Of a stretch of DNA of 64,000 nt, positions 9,223 through 20,449 are shown one piece after another. Each line of letters begins with the position of its first letter. Within the stretch, counting starts at the first letter, position 1. A program made the translations under genes and the position numbers. The DNA comes from Phanerodontia chrysosporium. Lineage: Eukaryota; Basidiomycota; Agaricomycetes; Polyporales; Phanerochaetaceae. Where the stretch lies: the NCBI GenBank assembly GCA_001910725.1, contig MJGA01000006.1:1769637-1833636 (forward strand), read 5' to 3'. The notes beneath the pieces are model-generated. The model ran no database searches and had not been told where the DNA came from. It was given only the letters and a program-made list of their open reading frames with translations.

Positions 9223-11659
9223 TCAGGACTGGTCCATGGGCGACCGAGGGCGTCCGCGCTCCCCAGAGATGAGCACGTTCGGTACGCTCCCCCTCCGCTG
9301 CTCGAGCACGTGCGCGGGCGGGCCGCGCTCGGCGCGCCCCTCCTCGTCCGCATCGGGAGAGCGACTCGCCCGCCGCTTCTCAGGCGGATGCATGCGCCCG
9401 TGGCGCTCGCCCGACAGGCGGCGCGCGAGGCCGGGCCGCTCGGGGCCCCCGACGCGCCGGGCGCACCGAGCGTCGTGTGGCTGAGCGAGCTGCGCGTTGA
9501 GGACGTCGGCAGCGTCGTCTTCGTGCTCACCGGCGACCAGCTCCCCTTGCTGACCGCGTGCGCGTGGTGGTGGTGGTGCGACGGCGGCGGCGGCGGAAAG
9601 TTGTGCGGCGGGAGCTCGCGCTCGCGCGACGGCAGGTACGAGATCGACGCGCGCGTCGCCGGCGGACGGTGCTCGGGCGCGGATGCGGGTCCAGCCGCGT
9701 TGCGGACACGGACAGCCGGCGGTTCGGGTCGAACGGCACCGGCGATGCGTTCTGCGAGTTCGGGAAGCTCTGGCCTTCGCTGCCGGGGGAAGACACGCGG
9801 CGGACAGGTTCCGGTCTGCGGACGTGGCTGTCGACGGGTGGGAAGGTGTAGCTCTCGGGCGCTACGGGTGCGACAGTGGGGCTCGCGCCCTGGTACCCGT
9901 TCGCCTTGGCCTTCTGCTTGGACGCCATGCTCGGGCTGTATCCCTGCGGCTTCGTCATGCGCAGCGCCGTCTCGAGCTCGTCGATTCGCAACCGCAGCCC
10001 GTACACCTCCTCACGCATGGCCGCCATCTTCTTCTCGACAATGCTGCTGACCGTGTCCTCGATGTGCGCTTGCTGCCGCTGCAGATTGGCGATCAATGAA
10101 CTCGACTTCTGCAGCTGCTCGCCTAGCCAGGACTTGAGGTGCTTCGAGTCCGAGAGCGCATCGTAGAACATCTCGAAGGGCGCCAAGAACGCAGATTTCT
10201 CGCCAGTATAGCCAGGGTGATGCAACGAAGCCGGTGTCGGCGGTACGAGGTTTGACGAGATGGGGATCGACGCAGTGGGGGGCGATCTCCCGCTGATGCC
10301 CGTAGTGCTCCCGCCGCGACCGAGTGGCGCGTCATCCGAGCCTAGTTGGGGTGGGTGGCACCTGCCCGTTCGAGTACCGTTTGACCGTCTGCCCCGTCTG
10401 CAGGACAGGGGGAGACTAGGCAGAGCCATCGACGAATACCTCGGTATCCCTGCGTCTGAGCCCGAGCGCGAAACCGGAGGCGCGCTCTGAATCGCAGGCT
10501 GAAAGTGACTTTCCGTCGTCGCGCGCGGGTTAATGACGATATCAGCGGGCTTGCCTTTCGTGCCGACCGTAAGCTGACGGCTCGCGCGTCGCCGAGCAAA
10601 GCTGATTGGTGGGGGAGGCAGCGCGTGACTTCCACCAGCGGGATTGCTCGAGGTAGAGGCCTGGGAAGGATGCAGGTGGGTTTGTGTTGGCGGGGAGTCG
10701 GTTGCTGGGCGCGGGGGAGGGTGGAGTTGCGCTTGAGACCGCTGTGCCGGTGCAGCCGACCCAGAGGCAGATGGCGGTGGGCTGGGTTGGCGGGACGACG
10801 ACGACATGGCTTGTGGAGGAGCCCCGGACGAACCAGCAACAATCGATCGTCGCTGGCCACCAGAGATCGCAGGGGCGGCGGGGTTGGGACTGCGTCTACC
10901 GACCCGTGGAGGAGCCGTCTTGGTGGACGATGGCGGACGTTCGTCCGATGCGGGTGCGTTGACGACGTTCACCTCAGGGGGTGCCGTGGGTGCCGGCATG
11001 CCAGCGGTGCTGCCCCTCCTTTGCTCGATTAGAGCCTGTTGCTGCTGTTTCAGGCTTATCATGGACTTGACTTGCTCTAGCTCCTTGGGATCGTCGCCTC
11101 GAATCGTGAAGCCCATGACCACAGGAGAGATGCCGTTGTCGACCGAGGGCCGTCTCACGTCGGTGTTTATGCCACTAATCGTGACCCTCCGCTTCTTCGA
11201 TGGGTTGGGGGATGCAGAGGAGGAAGACGGCGTATCGGTCTCCTCCCGGAGTTGTCTCTGCTGCAAACTCGGGCCGACCGCAGGGAGAGTAGGCAGTGAC
11301 TCGTTTTCCGTTTCTTGTTTTACTTTCACAGCTGGCCGCGGAGATCGGCGACTACAATGGGCAAACAGGGCCCATAAGCATCCGCTGCAGACAAGCAAGT
11401 GGCATGCGTGAACGTACTCTGACCCCGACAACTCTCCTCCCTTGTCTGCTGCCACGGCCTCTGAGTGCAAACGCTTCTTGTTACTGGGCGGCTTCGTCGT
11501 CTCCTGGCCCGAGGGCTGCGAGTGCGCAGGCTGATCGGGAGAGGCGCGATGGTGGATAGGAGGGAGTGAAGTATTCATCTCAGGGATCCGATTCAAAGAT
11601 GGAGCTCCAAATGTCTGGGCAAACGAGGGCAGAGACTGCGTGGCGGACTGCGTGGTCAT
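9223..11659 (-). CDS. Large disordered, probably nuclear coiled-coil protein; 3' end frame-broken
   Basis: Reverse strand, first ATG at 11659 (MTTQSATQSLPSF). Low-complexity Ser/Pro/Gln-rich regions surround two conserved-looking blocks. One is an early basic block (NPSKKRRVTISG) followed by VDNGISPVVMGFTIRG and a Gln-rich helix. The other is a C-terminal coiled coil (FEMFYDALSDSKHLKSWLGE, then Leu/Ile heptads to about residue 590). An intron with donor GTACGT and acceptor TTGTAG at about 11.40-11.31 kb removes a foreign-looking stretch. The open frame runs into an Arg-rich tail stopping at 9527, but better protein (YLPSRERELPPHNF, later SVPNVLISGERGRPRSP) continues in other frames to a TGA at 9223. 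One or more single-base breaks near 9640-9670 and downstream are therefore likely. The KKRR motif suggests the nucleus. No function can be named. Confidence 0.55.
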
Positions 11660-13530
11660 GTCGTAGTGGATGCTGGCGAAGAGCGACAAGGGACGCAAGG
11701 TCTCTCTTCTGCGGGCGGAAGCAAATCCTTTCGGTCGTTAAAGGCGTCGGCAAGGCAGCGAGAGCGAGCAGGGGAAGGCGTCTTGCAACTGCCACCCGTG
11801 GTCGGTCGGACGGGGGGAGATGGTGGCAGTGCGAAAAGAGAGGGAGAGCAGATGGAACAGGTCAAAGATCAACGACGAAAAGGAAGGGCTGGAAGTGGAC
11901 GCCGTCAATTATACAAGGTTCGTCTGCCTACGTCCCTCGCGTAATCCAAAAGTCCTCGTTCACTCGACGACCGGGTATCAGCAAGAGCAAAAGAGCCTGA
12001 ACACACCCGACAGCTGCCTCCCTGCTTTTTGCCCGCTTTTTTGTCTAGCTGTTTTTTTCAGGAGGTCGAGGGGCCTAGCATCGCCGGATGGGGATCAGAG
12101 CATACAGACGGCACACATATTGGAGATCAGAACAAGGCTGCCTTCTGCTATCCTCCGACATGTCCCACCCCCCTACGTCTCCATATTCCATCATGCAAAT
12201 GCCACCGCTCAATCAGACAACTGCCGCAGTCCGCATCTGCTCGCAGCTGACGGTGTGGATTCCACCAGAGAACATCCAGTTTCCCACTAGCCATGAACGT
12301 CCGGCGTTATCACCCCTCGGGAGCCTCTCGCGACGTTGTGGTTGCCTGCTCCTCCGCTAACACATTGCTCTATCGCACAGTCTAGAATGCGGCTCGCGCT
12401 CCGTGTACACGACCCTCGTCTCCCCGTTTAGGCTCGTGCGTACAAAGCATTCCCACCGCCCGGCCGCCTGGGGGAAACGCCATGTATTGCCATCCCACCC
12501 CTGCAGGTCAAGCGTACGAGACTACAAGGGCGTCCTTGACACCAGTATGGCAAGCCCAGCGCGCGACTGCCATGTCCCTCGCATGACCGAGGAGCCCCGT
12601 CTGGCACGCAGGGTCGCAATCTGTCGCAGTCCAGCTGCCGCAATCAGCGTTTCCTCGACCCCGCGTTCACATGCTCCAGAGCCTCTCGTAATCGGTCCCG
12701 AGTGCTCCTCCCGAATCCGTAGCGGATATCTGCGGTTCGGCGCGGTGCACAATGCGAATCGTAGGCCCGCTAAGGCGGCCTAAAATGGTGAGTTTGTTAC
12801 CAAAATGGTCGTCGTGATATGCTCAGGCAACAGTCAGCAGTCCACGCACGCTGCGATTTTTTTGGTCTTCGCGGAACCCTTGCATCTGTTGGAGGCAGCC
12901 TGTTGTCCCGAGGAAAGGCAGCACAGTTCCGCAGTACCGGATAGAGTTCCCGTACCGCAGCCTGAACCTCTCCGTCTCGGATGTCCGTTGTCACCCTGCG
13001 AACGTCCCGGTTGCAGTGCGATGGCCCAGGGCCAATGATCTTCTAGTGAGCCGGAAATCTCGCGTGTCCGCGCTAATGCTCGAGTCTAGTCCACCGGTGT
13101 TCTAATAGCGAGGACCGTATGTTCGAATCGCGGAGCGACAAAGGTGGGAACAGAAGTACAAGCTTCGAAGATGGGGAATCACGTCAACCCCATCGTCAGC
13201 ATGATACACTGTACGCAGACATACTACGATGAGAAGATAGTGGGAGGGTCCATCGCGTGTGAGATCGCGTCGCTGGTTGAACCGCGCATGGAAGATCGTG
13301 GAATGCCTCTGCCGAGCGCATACGTGTGGCAAGGATAGAGAAGCAAAGCTATCAAGCTAATGCAACAGCATCTAGGCGTCTGATTCAAAAGGATATAGAC
13401 TGTCTTCGTGATGAATCGGCGGAGCGAGCAAAATGAAATGGCTGGAAAATGAGCGTGAGAGAGATCTTGATGAGCGAAAGGCGTGATGGCAACATACAAG
13501 CAGGCAGGTAAGCAAACGGGCGCAAAGACG
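11660..13530. other. Spacer without a convincing gene
   Basis: About 1.9 kb between the 5' end of the coiled-coil gene and the 3' end of Rtt109. Short ORFs only. A GTTCGAATC tRNA-box-B-like string at about 13122 has no matching tRNA fold around it. Confidence 0.45.
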
Positions 13531-15128
13531 TCATGCAGCTTCAGACTTTCGCTTCTTCTTGCGCACGGCTAAGACAGTGACAGGCTGAACGGCAGCAACA
13601 CCGGACGTGCCGTCCGCCCCGGCCGCAGAAACCTTGGGCGCCAGCGGTGGGTTGTTTACTGCGACGGTCCCGTAGATGTGCGAGCGGTACGTTTCGAGCG
13701 ATGCGGTCGGCTCGGGGAAAGGATTCGGGGAGACGTCAGGCAGCGCTCCGCTGCCTTTCGGCGGAGGTGTGCGGGGCACGTCGAGCGCCACGCCCGCGGG
13801 CGAGGGCTCCGGCGTCGAGTCGCGCTGGAAGAGGAGAGGCGCGAGCGACGTCGGGCTCCGTGCGGCCTCCGTCGCCGTCGTGCTGGCGATGTTCTCGCAC
13901 AGGCCTTTGATGGACGCCTCGAGCGTTTCGGTCGACTTCGCTGCCCGCTGGGCGGTCGAGAATTCAACACCGTTCAGCAGCGTTGCGACGACGCGGCGCA
14001 GGAGGCCCGGCGAGACCTGGCCAGGCTGAGGGGCAAGGGGCGACGGCGCTGCGTGTGCAGATGAGGTGTCGGACGCGGGCGAGGCGATGCCAATGGTGAA
14101 GAATCCTGTCACCGCCCCTGCGACACACTCCTGTCGGAAGGACATGCGCTCCCAGAACTCGTCAGTAGAGCATTTGGCGAGTTCTCCGTCGGGCTTGTGC
14201 TCCTTGTGCTCCTTGTGCTCCTTCGCCGCCTTCGGAGTTTCCTCCGGAGCTAGCAGCGCTTTCTCCTTCGACTCAGTCCTACTGAGCGTCCGCGATCGCT
14301 TGCGCTCTGGCGAGCGTATAGCGTCTCCTTCTGTAGTATGGGCGATCTCGTCCATGAAACGCGACTTCGGATCATCTTCAAAGGAGGGAATGTAGTGCCC
14401 TAGGTTGTGTGATCCCTGAGCTTTTGGACATGGCAGCGGGATGTCGCTGTGGGAGTAAGGATGTCCATACGTCCATTGTATTGGCGAGGCGGCGGGGTCA
14501 GCTGGAGAAGCGACATGGAGCGAGTTGATGGCCTCGAGCTCACTGTAGCCAGGCAAGAGATAGTACGCGCGAATTGTGGCGTCCCGCTCCTTCGACTTCA
14601 ACCCTGCCGCAACCTCTCCCAGCACGCGTCTCCACCAAGCACAGAGCTTCACATCCGAGAGCGGCTTCTTGCCTGGATGGTCAGCCGAGTTGGGAAAGAG
14701 ATACTGGTTCTGTGCGCGCGCGAAGAGCTGGATCCAGAGCGTGTCGACGCGGATGGGCCGGGTAGCGGGATCGGCGTAGTAGCTCAGCAACGCCTTCACG
14801 AGTGTAGAGGTCGGTGACGGAAACATACCCTGACCGGTGGAATCGACCTTCGAGACGTAGAGAATGCCGCACGACGTTGTTGGGACATTGTATGCAGAGA
14901 CCTCTACCGCAGACACGAGCTGCCTCGGGGCGTCCGGGCCCGCCTGCTCTGATAGCAGCACGAGCACCTCTTGCAGGTATACCCGCGGTCGCGGGTGAGC
15001 GTAAGGGAAGAGCCAGTATGTTTGCGTGGGGAGGAAACTAAGACATGAACATGGAATTCGCGAGTCCCGGGCAGTGTGGCGAGTGCGCTCAGGAGCGCGT
15101 CGCGCAGGCTCGCGGTCGACGTCAGCAT
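13531..15128 (-). CDS. RTT109: Histone acetyltransferase Rtt109 (KAT11 family), one frame break
   Basis: Reverse strand, ATG at 15128 (MLTSTASLRDALLSAL), stop at 13531, about 530 residues. Rtt109 acetylates histone H3 (K56, also K9/K27) with the chaperones Asf1 and Vps75 during replication and repair. Family-typical blocks include the N-terminal LRDALLSALATLPGTREF, YLFPNSADHPGKKPLSD followed by WWRRVLGEV, and FWERMSFRQECVAGAVTGFF near the core end. The C-terminal part is long and disordered and ends in a basic KKKRKSEAA tail, probably a nuclear signal. The N-terminal 39 residues lie in a different frame from the rest. The join at about 15008-15014 (HTG to LFPYAHPRPRVYL) needs one extra G in a GG run. 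No intron fits, so I infer a consensus error. An HKEHKEHK micro-repeat lies at about 14200. Confidence 0.88.
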
Positions 15129-15627
15129 ATTCGTCACGGTCCTGACTCTTCAGGACGACCTCTGGGGCAGGTACTTGTCGTGGAGCGGAAGGAGACAGGC
15201 ATGTGAGAGAGAGCAGCTTCGTTGGCGGTTCGCTGAAAGATGAGAACCGTGCGAATTTCCTGTGCGTCGCACTAAGCGCGCACCATTTTAGCAGAAATAT
15301 CACCGAAATTACTTCCGCCCTTACGATGAGCTACTCCGCAAAGCAGACGCAATATGATTAACAAATGACAGATAAAGCGTTCTTGTCAAAGACTGTTGAA
15401 GTGGATGCAGATCTGTCTGGCGCCAGGGACCAGGAGAATAAGCAAGACTAGCATATCAGAGTTGTTCGGCGCACCCCAACATTTAGCATTATATGCATAA
15501 GCGACGATTGCAAAGGACGACTGCGCACACACATTTATAAACATGATACATCGGAAGTATGAGCATTAACAAAGTGATCTGTCTCAGCTCGGGTAGAAAT
15601 ACAGTCTCGCCGAGATTCACAGCGCCC
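15129..15627. other. Spacer between Rtt109 start and WSC copy 5 end
   Basis: About 500 bp. It carries the Rtt109 promoter and the 3' end of WSC copy 5. No gene seen. Confidence 0.5.
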
Positions 15628-16402
15628 TCAGGCGTACGGGTCATACTTGTATATCTGCATGCGCCATGACCCGCCACACGTCCAGTAGTACCCTGCGAGG
15701 CAGCGCACATTGCAGTCCGAGGCTGGTGCAGCCTGCGGAACGACGTTGTCTGCATATCCCGTGCCGCAGTAGCACTCGTCGCCATACTCGAGTCCCGCGT
15801 ACGTGTACCCGAGCGAGGCACAGTGCATCGTGCACGTCAGTGGGCGCGCAGTGTCGTTGCTGTACGAGACCACGACGTTCGCAAGTACGCGCGAGGGAGT
15901 GTCGACGGCGCATGGGATGTCAATCACCCAGCCGTCTGCGAATTGGTCTGTGCCGGGGCCGAGCAGCCCTGTTTCTGGGCCGTCGCAATCCACGGCAGCG
16001 CAGACTGTACAATGCAGTGTATCAGATACGGGAAGTGCACAACACTGCATCAACATATACAGACAGCTCGTAGACGCACAGCACGTGGGGTAGAACGTCG
16101 GTTCGAGATATATTGCACTGGACAAAAGCTGTGTCAGCATGTTGACAGTGGTCACAGCTGAAGTAAATGACATACCAATAGTTCGTCGCACTACTGTATG
16201 GTTCTACAGAGTCGGCAATGAGAACATTCGGAGGAGCTGTGAGTTCGCAGTACTCGGTCCAGAAGTACGCATTATCCGAATACGGCCTTATCAAGGGGGA
16301 GCAAACTGCGTATGGGCGCTCAGGAGGACACGGAGGTCCTGCAGAAGTGACTGAGAGGGTCGGTATCAGAATAACAAGTGCGAGGGCGTAGGTAGAGAGC
16401 AT
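15628..16402 (-). CDS. Secreted cysteine-rich WSC-domain protein (family copy 5)
   Basis: Reverse strand, exons 16402-16176, 16117-16065 and 16004-15628, 218 residues. The signal peptide is MLSTYALALVILIPTLSVTS. The eight cysteines of the N-terminal module are all kept (PCPPERPYAVC, RPYSDNAYFWTEYC, a Cys across intron 1, PTCCAS, FCAAVDC), though the surrounding sequence has diverged from copies 2-4. The WSC domain has GWVIDIPCAVDTPSR, YTYAGLEYGDECYCGTGY and CGGSWRMQIYKYDPYA at the end. Intron phases are again 2 and 1. Intron 2 has a slightly unusual donor (GTCTGT). It lies about 10 kb from the cluster in opposite orientation, so it is an older dispersed copy. A wall or extracellular role is inferred. 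Confidence 0.82.
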
Positions 16403-18021
16403 AGTTCAGGCCTTGAGGTGGTGAACAGGTCGCTGCTCGATATCGTATCAAGGTCGGCTCTTATGCCTCAGACCAGGCCACGTGCAGACGCCAGGCACTC
16501 ATAGTTGGCATTTGACGGTCCGCAGTGAGGCGTATACATCAGCCCTGGATAGGTAGACGTTGCAGTGCAATTGCAGGCCCACGAGGCCTTGCACAATCCC
16601 GAGATCCATGAGTGCCTGACAGGCTGACAGCGGCGATATCTGGGCTTGAGGGTAAGTGATCAGCACAGCTTCAAAGCGCCGCATATGGCCCCGATAAGCA
16701 CGCACTTTGTGGCCTTACATACAACTGTGACCTTGTCTGCTGAGGTGGTCAGCTCGCTTTCTGAGTGAAGATGGTCCAGGCTCAGGCTGTTAGGTCGGCG
16801 GTTATCGAGAAGCAGAAGCTAGTGCGAACTATGGCACAGCCTGGAGCATAGGCGCACGATGACATCTTAACGCACGTGGCTAGTCCTATTGACAGACCGT
16901 GCGCTATGTGAGGCCCTGCGCAGATGTTGAACAACCGGGTGGCAGGCGTGCGAATGAGCTGCCATAGAGATCGAGAAGCGCCCAAGCGCCACAAAGCTGC
17001 CGGCCCACCGGCGACTAAGGAACACCGAGAAAATCATGACGGTCTCTCTCCAGCCGTGTTACAAACTGCACCATGTTGCACAGGTATGCCTGCAGAGGCT
17101 ACAGTGGACGAAGGCGAAGGAACGCCAAGGCGTTTCAGCCTTTCCGGCTGCGTTCGATGCTGTATTCCTAGCCAATCTTGGTCCACAGAGTCGATAGACA
17201 TTTCAGCAGCCTGAGTAATCGCATGTTGGAATGCACATGGATTGCTCTGTAATCTCGATGGATCATTGCTTATAGGCCGATGCCACAGAACAACGAGGCC
17301 TCCGTCCTGCGCTAGTGTGCCTGGAAATTTCTTGTCGCATCAAATACCCGTCGGCCAGGAAGAGGCCAGGAGGCGGACCTCGGGAGATACGCTGCAGTAT
17401 GAGCCCAACGAGGCCCACTGAGCTTTCCTGAAAAACATCCACCAGGTACCATCGCAGGATGTAGCCTGAGATCGTGACCATGGCAACTGGGTCTTCTAGC
17501 ACGTCTGGACCAACCTTCGGCAGCGGTGAGGTCATGGCATGGCATGCCAATCCGCACCGCCAGTTTCCGTGCGAATTGCAACACACCGCTCTGAAATACG
17601 CTTGTTTCGATTGGCGTCGCGCTGCAAGGTTGGGCGGCATCGGACGCCGCTTCGGACTGTTGCAGATTTAGGATCTGCAGTGTACGTGGGCGCCCGGTCC
17701 TTGATGGTTTGATGGCAAGCCGTATGCTACTCATGTTGGGTTTACCCGGACAGCCAATCTCGTGCAGCTTCGTGATTCCAGCAAAGCTTTCCAACGCCGC
17801 GGCCGCACGGTTTATACAATCATGATTTGCTTTCGACTGCCCTACGGCCGTGCGGCGCATAGGCAACCGCATGCCAAGCGACGCCCACATGTTTCAATTA
17901 TATAGGTCTCGCCGCTCTAGCACTGCACGATAACTACCTTCTTCCCCCACCTTCTTCCCTTCGACTGACCCCTTTTAAGAGCTTTCTCGTCTCTAGTCCG
18001 TTCGTTTGATATCGACACACC
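16403..18021. other. Spacer with P450 promoter
   Basis: No convincing gene in 1.6 kb. Reverse-strand ORFs at about 17.26-17.89 kb lack domains and plausible starts. A TATATA at 17899-17904 lies 118 bp before the P450 ATG. Confidence 0.45.
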
Positions 18022-20099
18022 ATGCCGTCAGGCATCCTTGGGCAGCTGCAGTCACTGCCTGCTAAGCTTACAGCTCAAGATGCAACGCTCGTAACGGTCT
18101 TCTTTGGCCTCGTGAGTGCAGCCTTTTATCTACGCTGTTCGGAGACTCACCACCAGTCGTAGGTTGCGCATGTCATCTTCAAGATATGGGAGCCAATGCA
18201 AGCCAGAATCGTCTCCTTGCTCGTCATTATCGCGCCTCTGCTCCTCTCGACTCTGTTCATTCCGCACTATGGCACCGTCTCGGGCGTGTTCCGCTCGTTC
18301 GCAATCTACCTGACGACGCTCGTGTCCTCGATTGTTGTCTACCGTCTCTCGCCGTGGCACCCGCTCGCGCGGTACCCGGGACCCCTCCTCGCCAAGGTCA
18401 CGAAGCTCTACCACGCGCTGATGGTGAGCAAGGGCAAGCAGCACGTCTACATCAAAGCGCTGCACGACCAGTACGGCGACATCGTGCGCATCGGGCCCAA
18501 CGAAGTGTCCATCCGCGACGCCGCATGCATCCAGCCGCTCATGGGCGCGCAGGGCCTTGCCAAGGGACCGAGTGCGTATCTCCCCTCTCGGGGGCGTTCC
18601 CGCATGTCGACGGTATGCCCGTCCGCTGACACCCGCCCGCAGGCTGGAGCGGCCGTTCCATGTTCCCGCCCATCTCGCCTCTGATCGGCATCCGGGACCC
18701 CGCGGAGCACGCGCGGCGCCGGCGGCCCTGGAACCGCGCCTTCAACACGAACGGGATCAAGGAGTTCATGCCCACGATTCAGACCCGCGTGCAACAGCTC
18801 GCCGAGCACCTTGGCGAGCGCCACGGCCAGGCGCTCGACCTCGCGGAGTGGTTCAGCTTCTTCACGTATGACTTCATGGGCGACATGATGTGCGTGCTCT
18901 CCGATGTCATGCTAAGCATTTGCTGAGCGGAACCCCCTAGCTTTGGTGGCTGGACGGAGATGATGCGCGACGGTGGGGACCTCCAGGGCTTGTGGACGCG
19001 CGTGAAGGCCGGCCTGCAGTACGTCTCCCGTTCCCGCTCGCTGAAACATGTCGCTGATCCTGTGTGCGCCAAGTGCTGGCATGGTCCCCGAACACGTGCC
19101 CTGGGTGGCGTATTACGCAAAAAAGATCCCAAGCGTGGTCCGCAAGGTCTCTGAGATGCGAGGCATGGGCATCTCGCGTGCGAAGATGCGGTACCAGCAG
19201 GGCTCGACGTCCAAGGACCTGTTCTACTACCTGGTGAGCACCGGTCCGCTCTCCCAATAGCGCGGCACGCATTGACCACGCGGTGTCAGAGCAACGAAGA
19301 CGGGTCCGAGAAGGTGACGCCCCCGCCGGAGGTCGTGACGTCGGACGGCGCTCTCGCGCTCGTGGCTGGCTCAGACACGACATCGAGCGTCCTCAGCAAC
19401 CTGTTCTACTGCCTCCTCCGCGACCCTGTGTCGTACAAGCGCCTGCAGGAAGAAGTTGACAAGTTCTACCCGCCCGGCGAGAACTCGCTGGATCCCCGCC
19501 ACATCAACAACATGCCGTTCCTCGAGGCCGTCATGTAAGTCTTGCGCGCCTGCGCTTCTCGACAGGACCATGTCTAACACGGCCTCATCAGCAACGAAGC
19601 CATGCGCCTGTACCCGGTCGTTCCGAGCGGAAGCCAGCGTTCGCCAGAGATAGGCAAGGGCGGCCGCGCCGTCGGCCCATAGTACGTTCCTTGATTCTCA
19701 ATTCCGCTTCAGCAACTGACAGAGGACCCTCGCAGCTATATCCCCGAGGGCAACCAGGCGCGCGTCCACTTCTGGTCCGTCTTCCGCGACTCGCGCAACT
19801 TTTCGCACCCGGAGACGTTCTGGCCGGACCGGTGGCTCATCGCCGAGGGCCTGCAGGAGTCGCCGGAGAAGATCACGCACAACGCCAACGCGTTCGTACC
19901 CTTCTCGTTTGGCCCCGCGAACTGCGTCGGCAAGAACCTCGCGATCCAGGAGATGCGCCTCGCCGTGACGCACCTCATGCACAAGCTCAACTTCCGCTTC
20001 GCGGACGGCTTCAACCCCGACGAGTGGGACAGCCAGATCCAGGACGTGACCGTGATGCAGCTCGGCAAGCTGATGGTCGTCGTCGAGCGCAGGGACTAG
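18022..20099 (+). CDS. Membrane-anchored cytochrome P450 monooxygenase
   Basis: Eight exons keep frame throughout: 18022-18111, 18163-18571, 18643-18889, 18941-19018, 19074-19233, 19290-19534, 19592-19681, 19736-20099. The product has 560 residues. The N-terminus has several hydrophobic segments (VTVFFGL, SLLVIIAPLLLSTLF, IYLTTLVSSIVVY) before the Pro-rich hinge ARYPGPLL, so it is ER-anchored. P450 signatures are the I-helix ALVAGSDTTSS, the K-helix ExxR in NEAMRLYP, the FWPDRW region and the haem loop FSFGPANCVGKN. In the haem loop Cys is the ligand, but the usual Arg two residues before it is Ala. P450s insert one oxygen atom into organic substrates using electrons from a reductase. The substrate is unknown. 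No biosynthetic cluster surrounds it, so a role in xenobiotic or lipid metabolism is only a guess. Confidence 0.9.
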
Positions 20100-20449
20100 G
20101 ATTAGAATAGTATTTATGTATTTAGAGGGAGGCATTTCTTATATCGAACTACAGCACCTTCGTGGCGTTCGACAGGGTTGATGTACTTTCCGCCGACCTA
20201 CTCGGAGTTACCCTTTTCGGACGGAACATTCATCGCCCTCAAGTGCGGAAGCGAGGTGGTCGGTTTTTGGCCAGCCGTTTTCTGCAGCCACCCGGCCCCG
20301 GCGGAAGGGTTCGACCTGTGCGAGAGTCGAGACCACTTTCGGCTGCTCTGTCCGCCCGTATATCGAATATAATTGACATGGGGTAGGTCGCTGAAGGCTG
20401 TAGGAGTACTACAAAGGTGGGAGCGCAAGACATGTCCTCTTCGACGCAG
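20100..20449. other. Convergent 3' spacer
   Basis: 350 bp between the 3' ends of the P450 and Sen54 genes. No gene seen. Confidence 0.5.

Noticed and set aside
13080..13140. tRNA gene suggested by GTTCGAATC
   Set aside because: No matching acceptor, D or anticodon stems can be folded around it.
17263..17890. Reverse-strand ORFs upstream of the P450
   Set aside because: Two overlapping frames, no recognisable motif and no splice-consistent joining.
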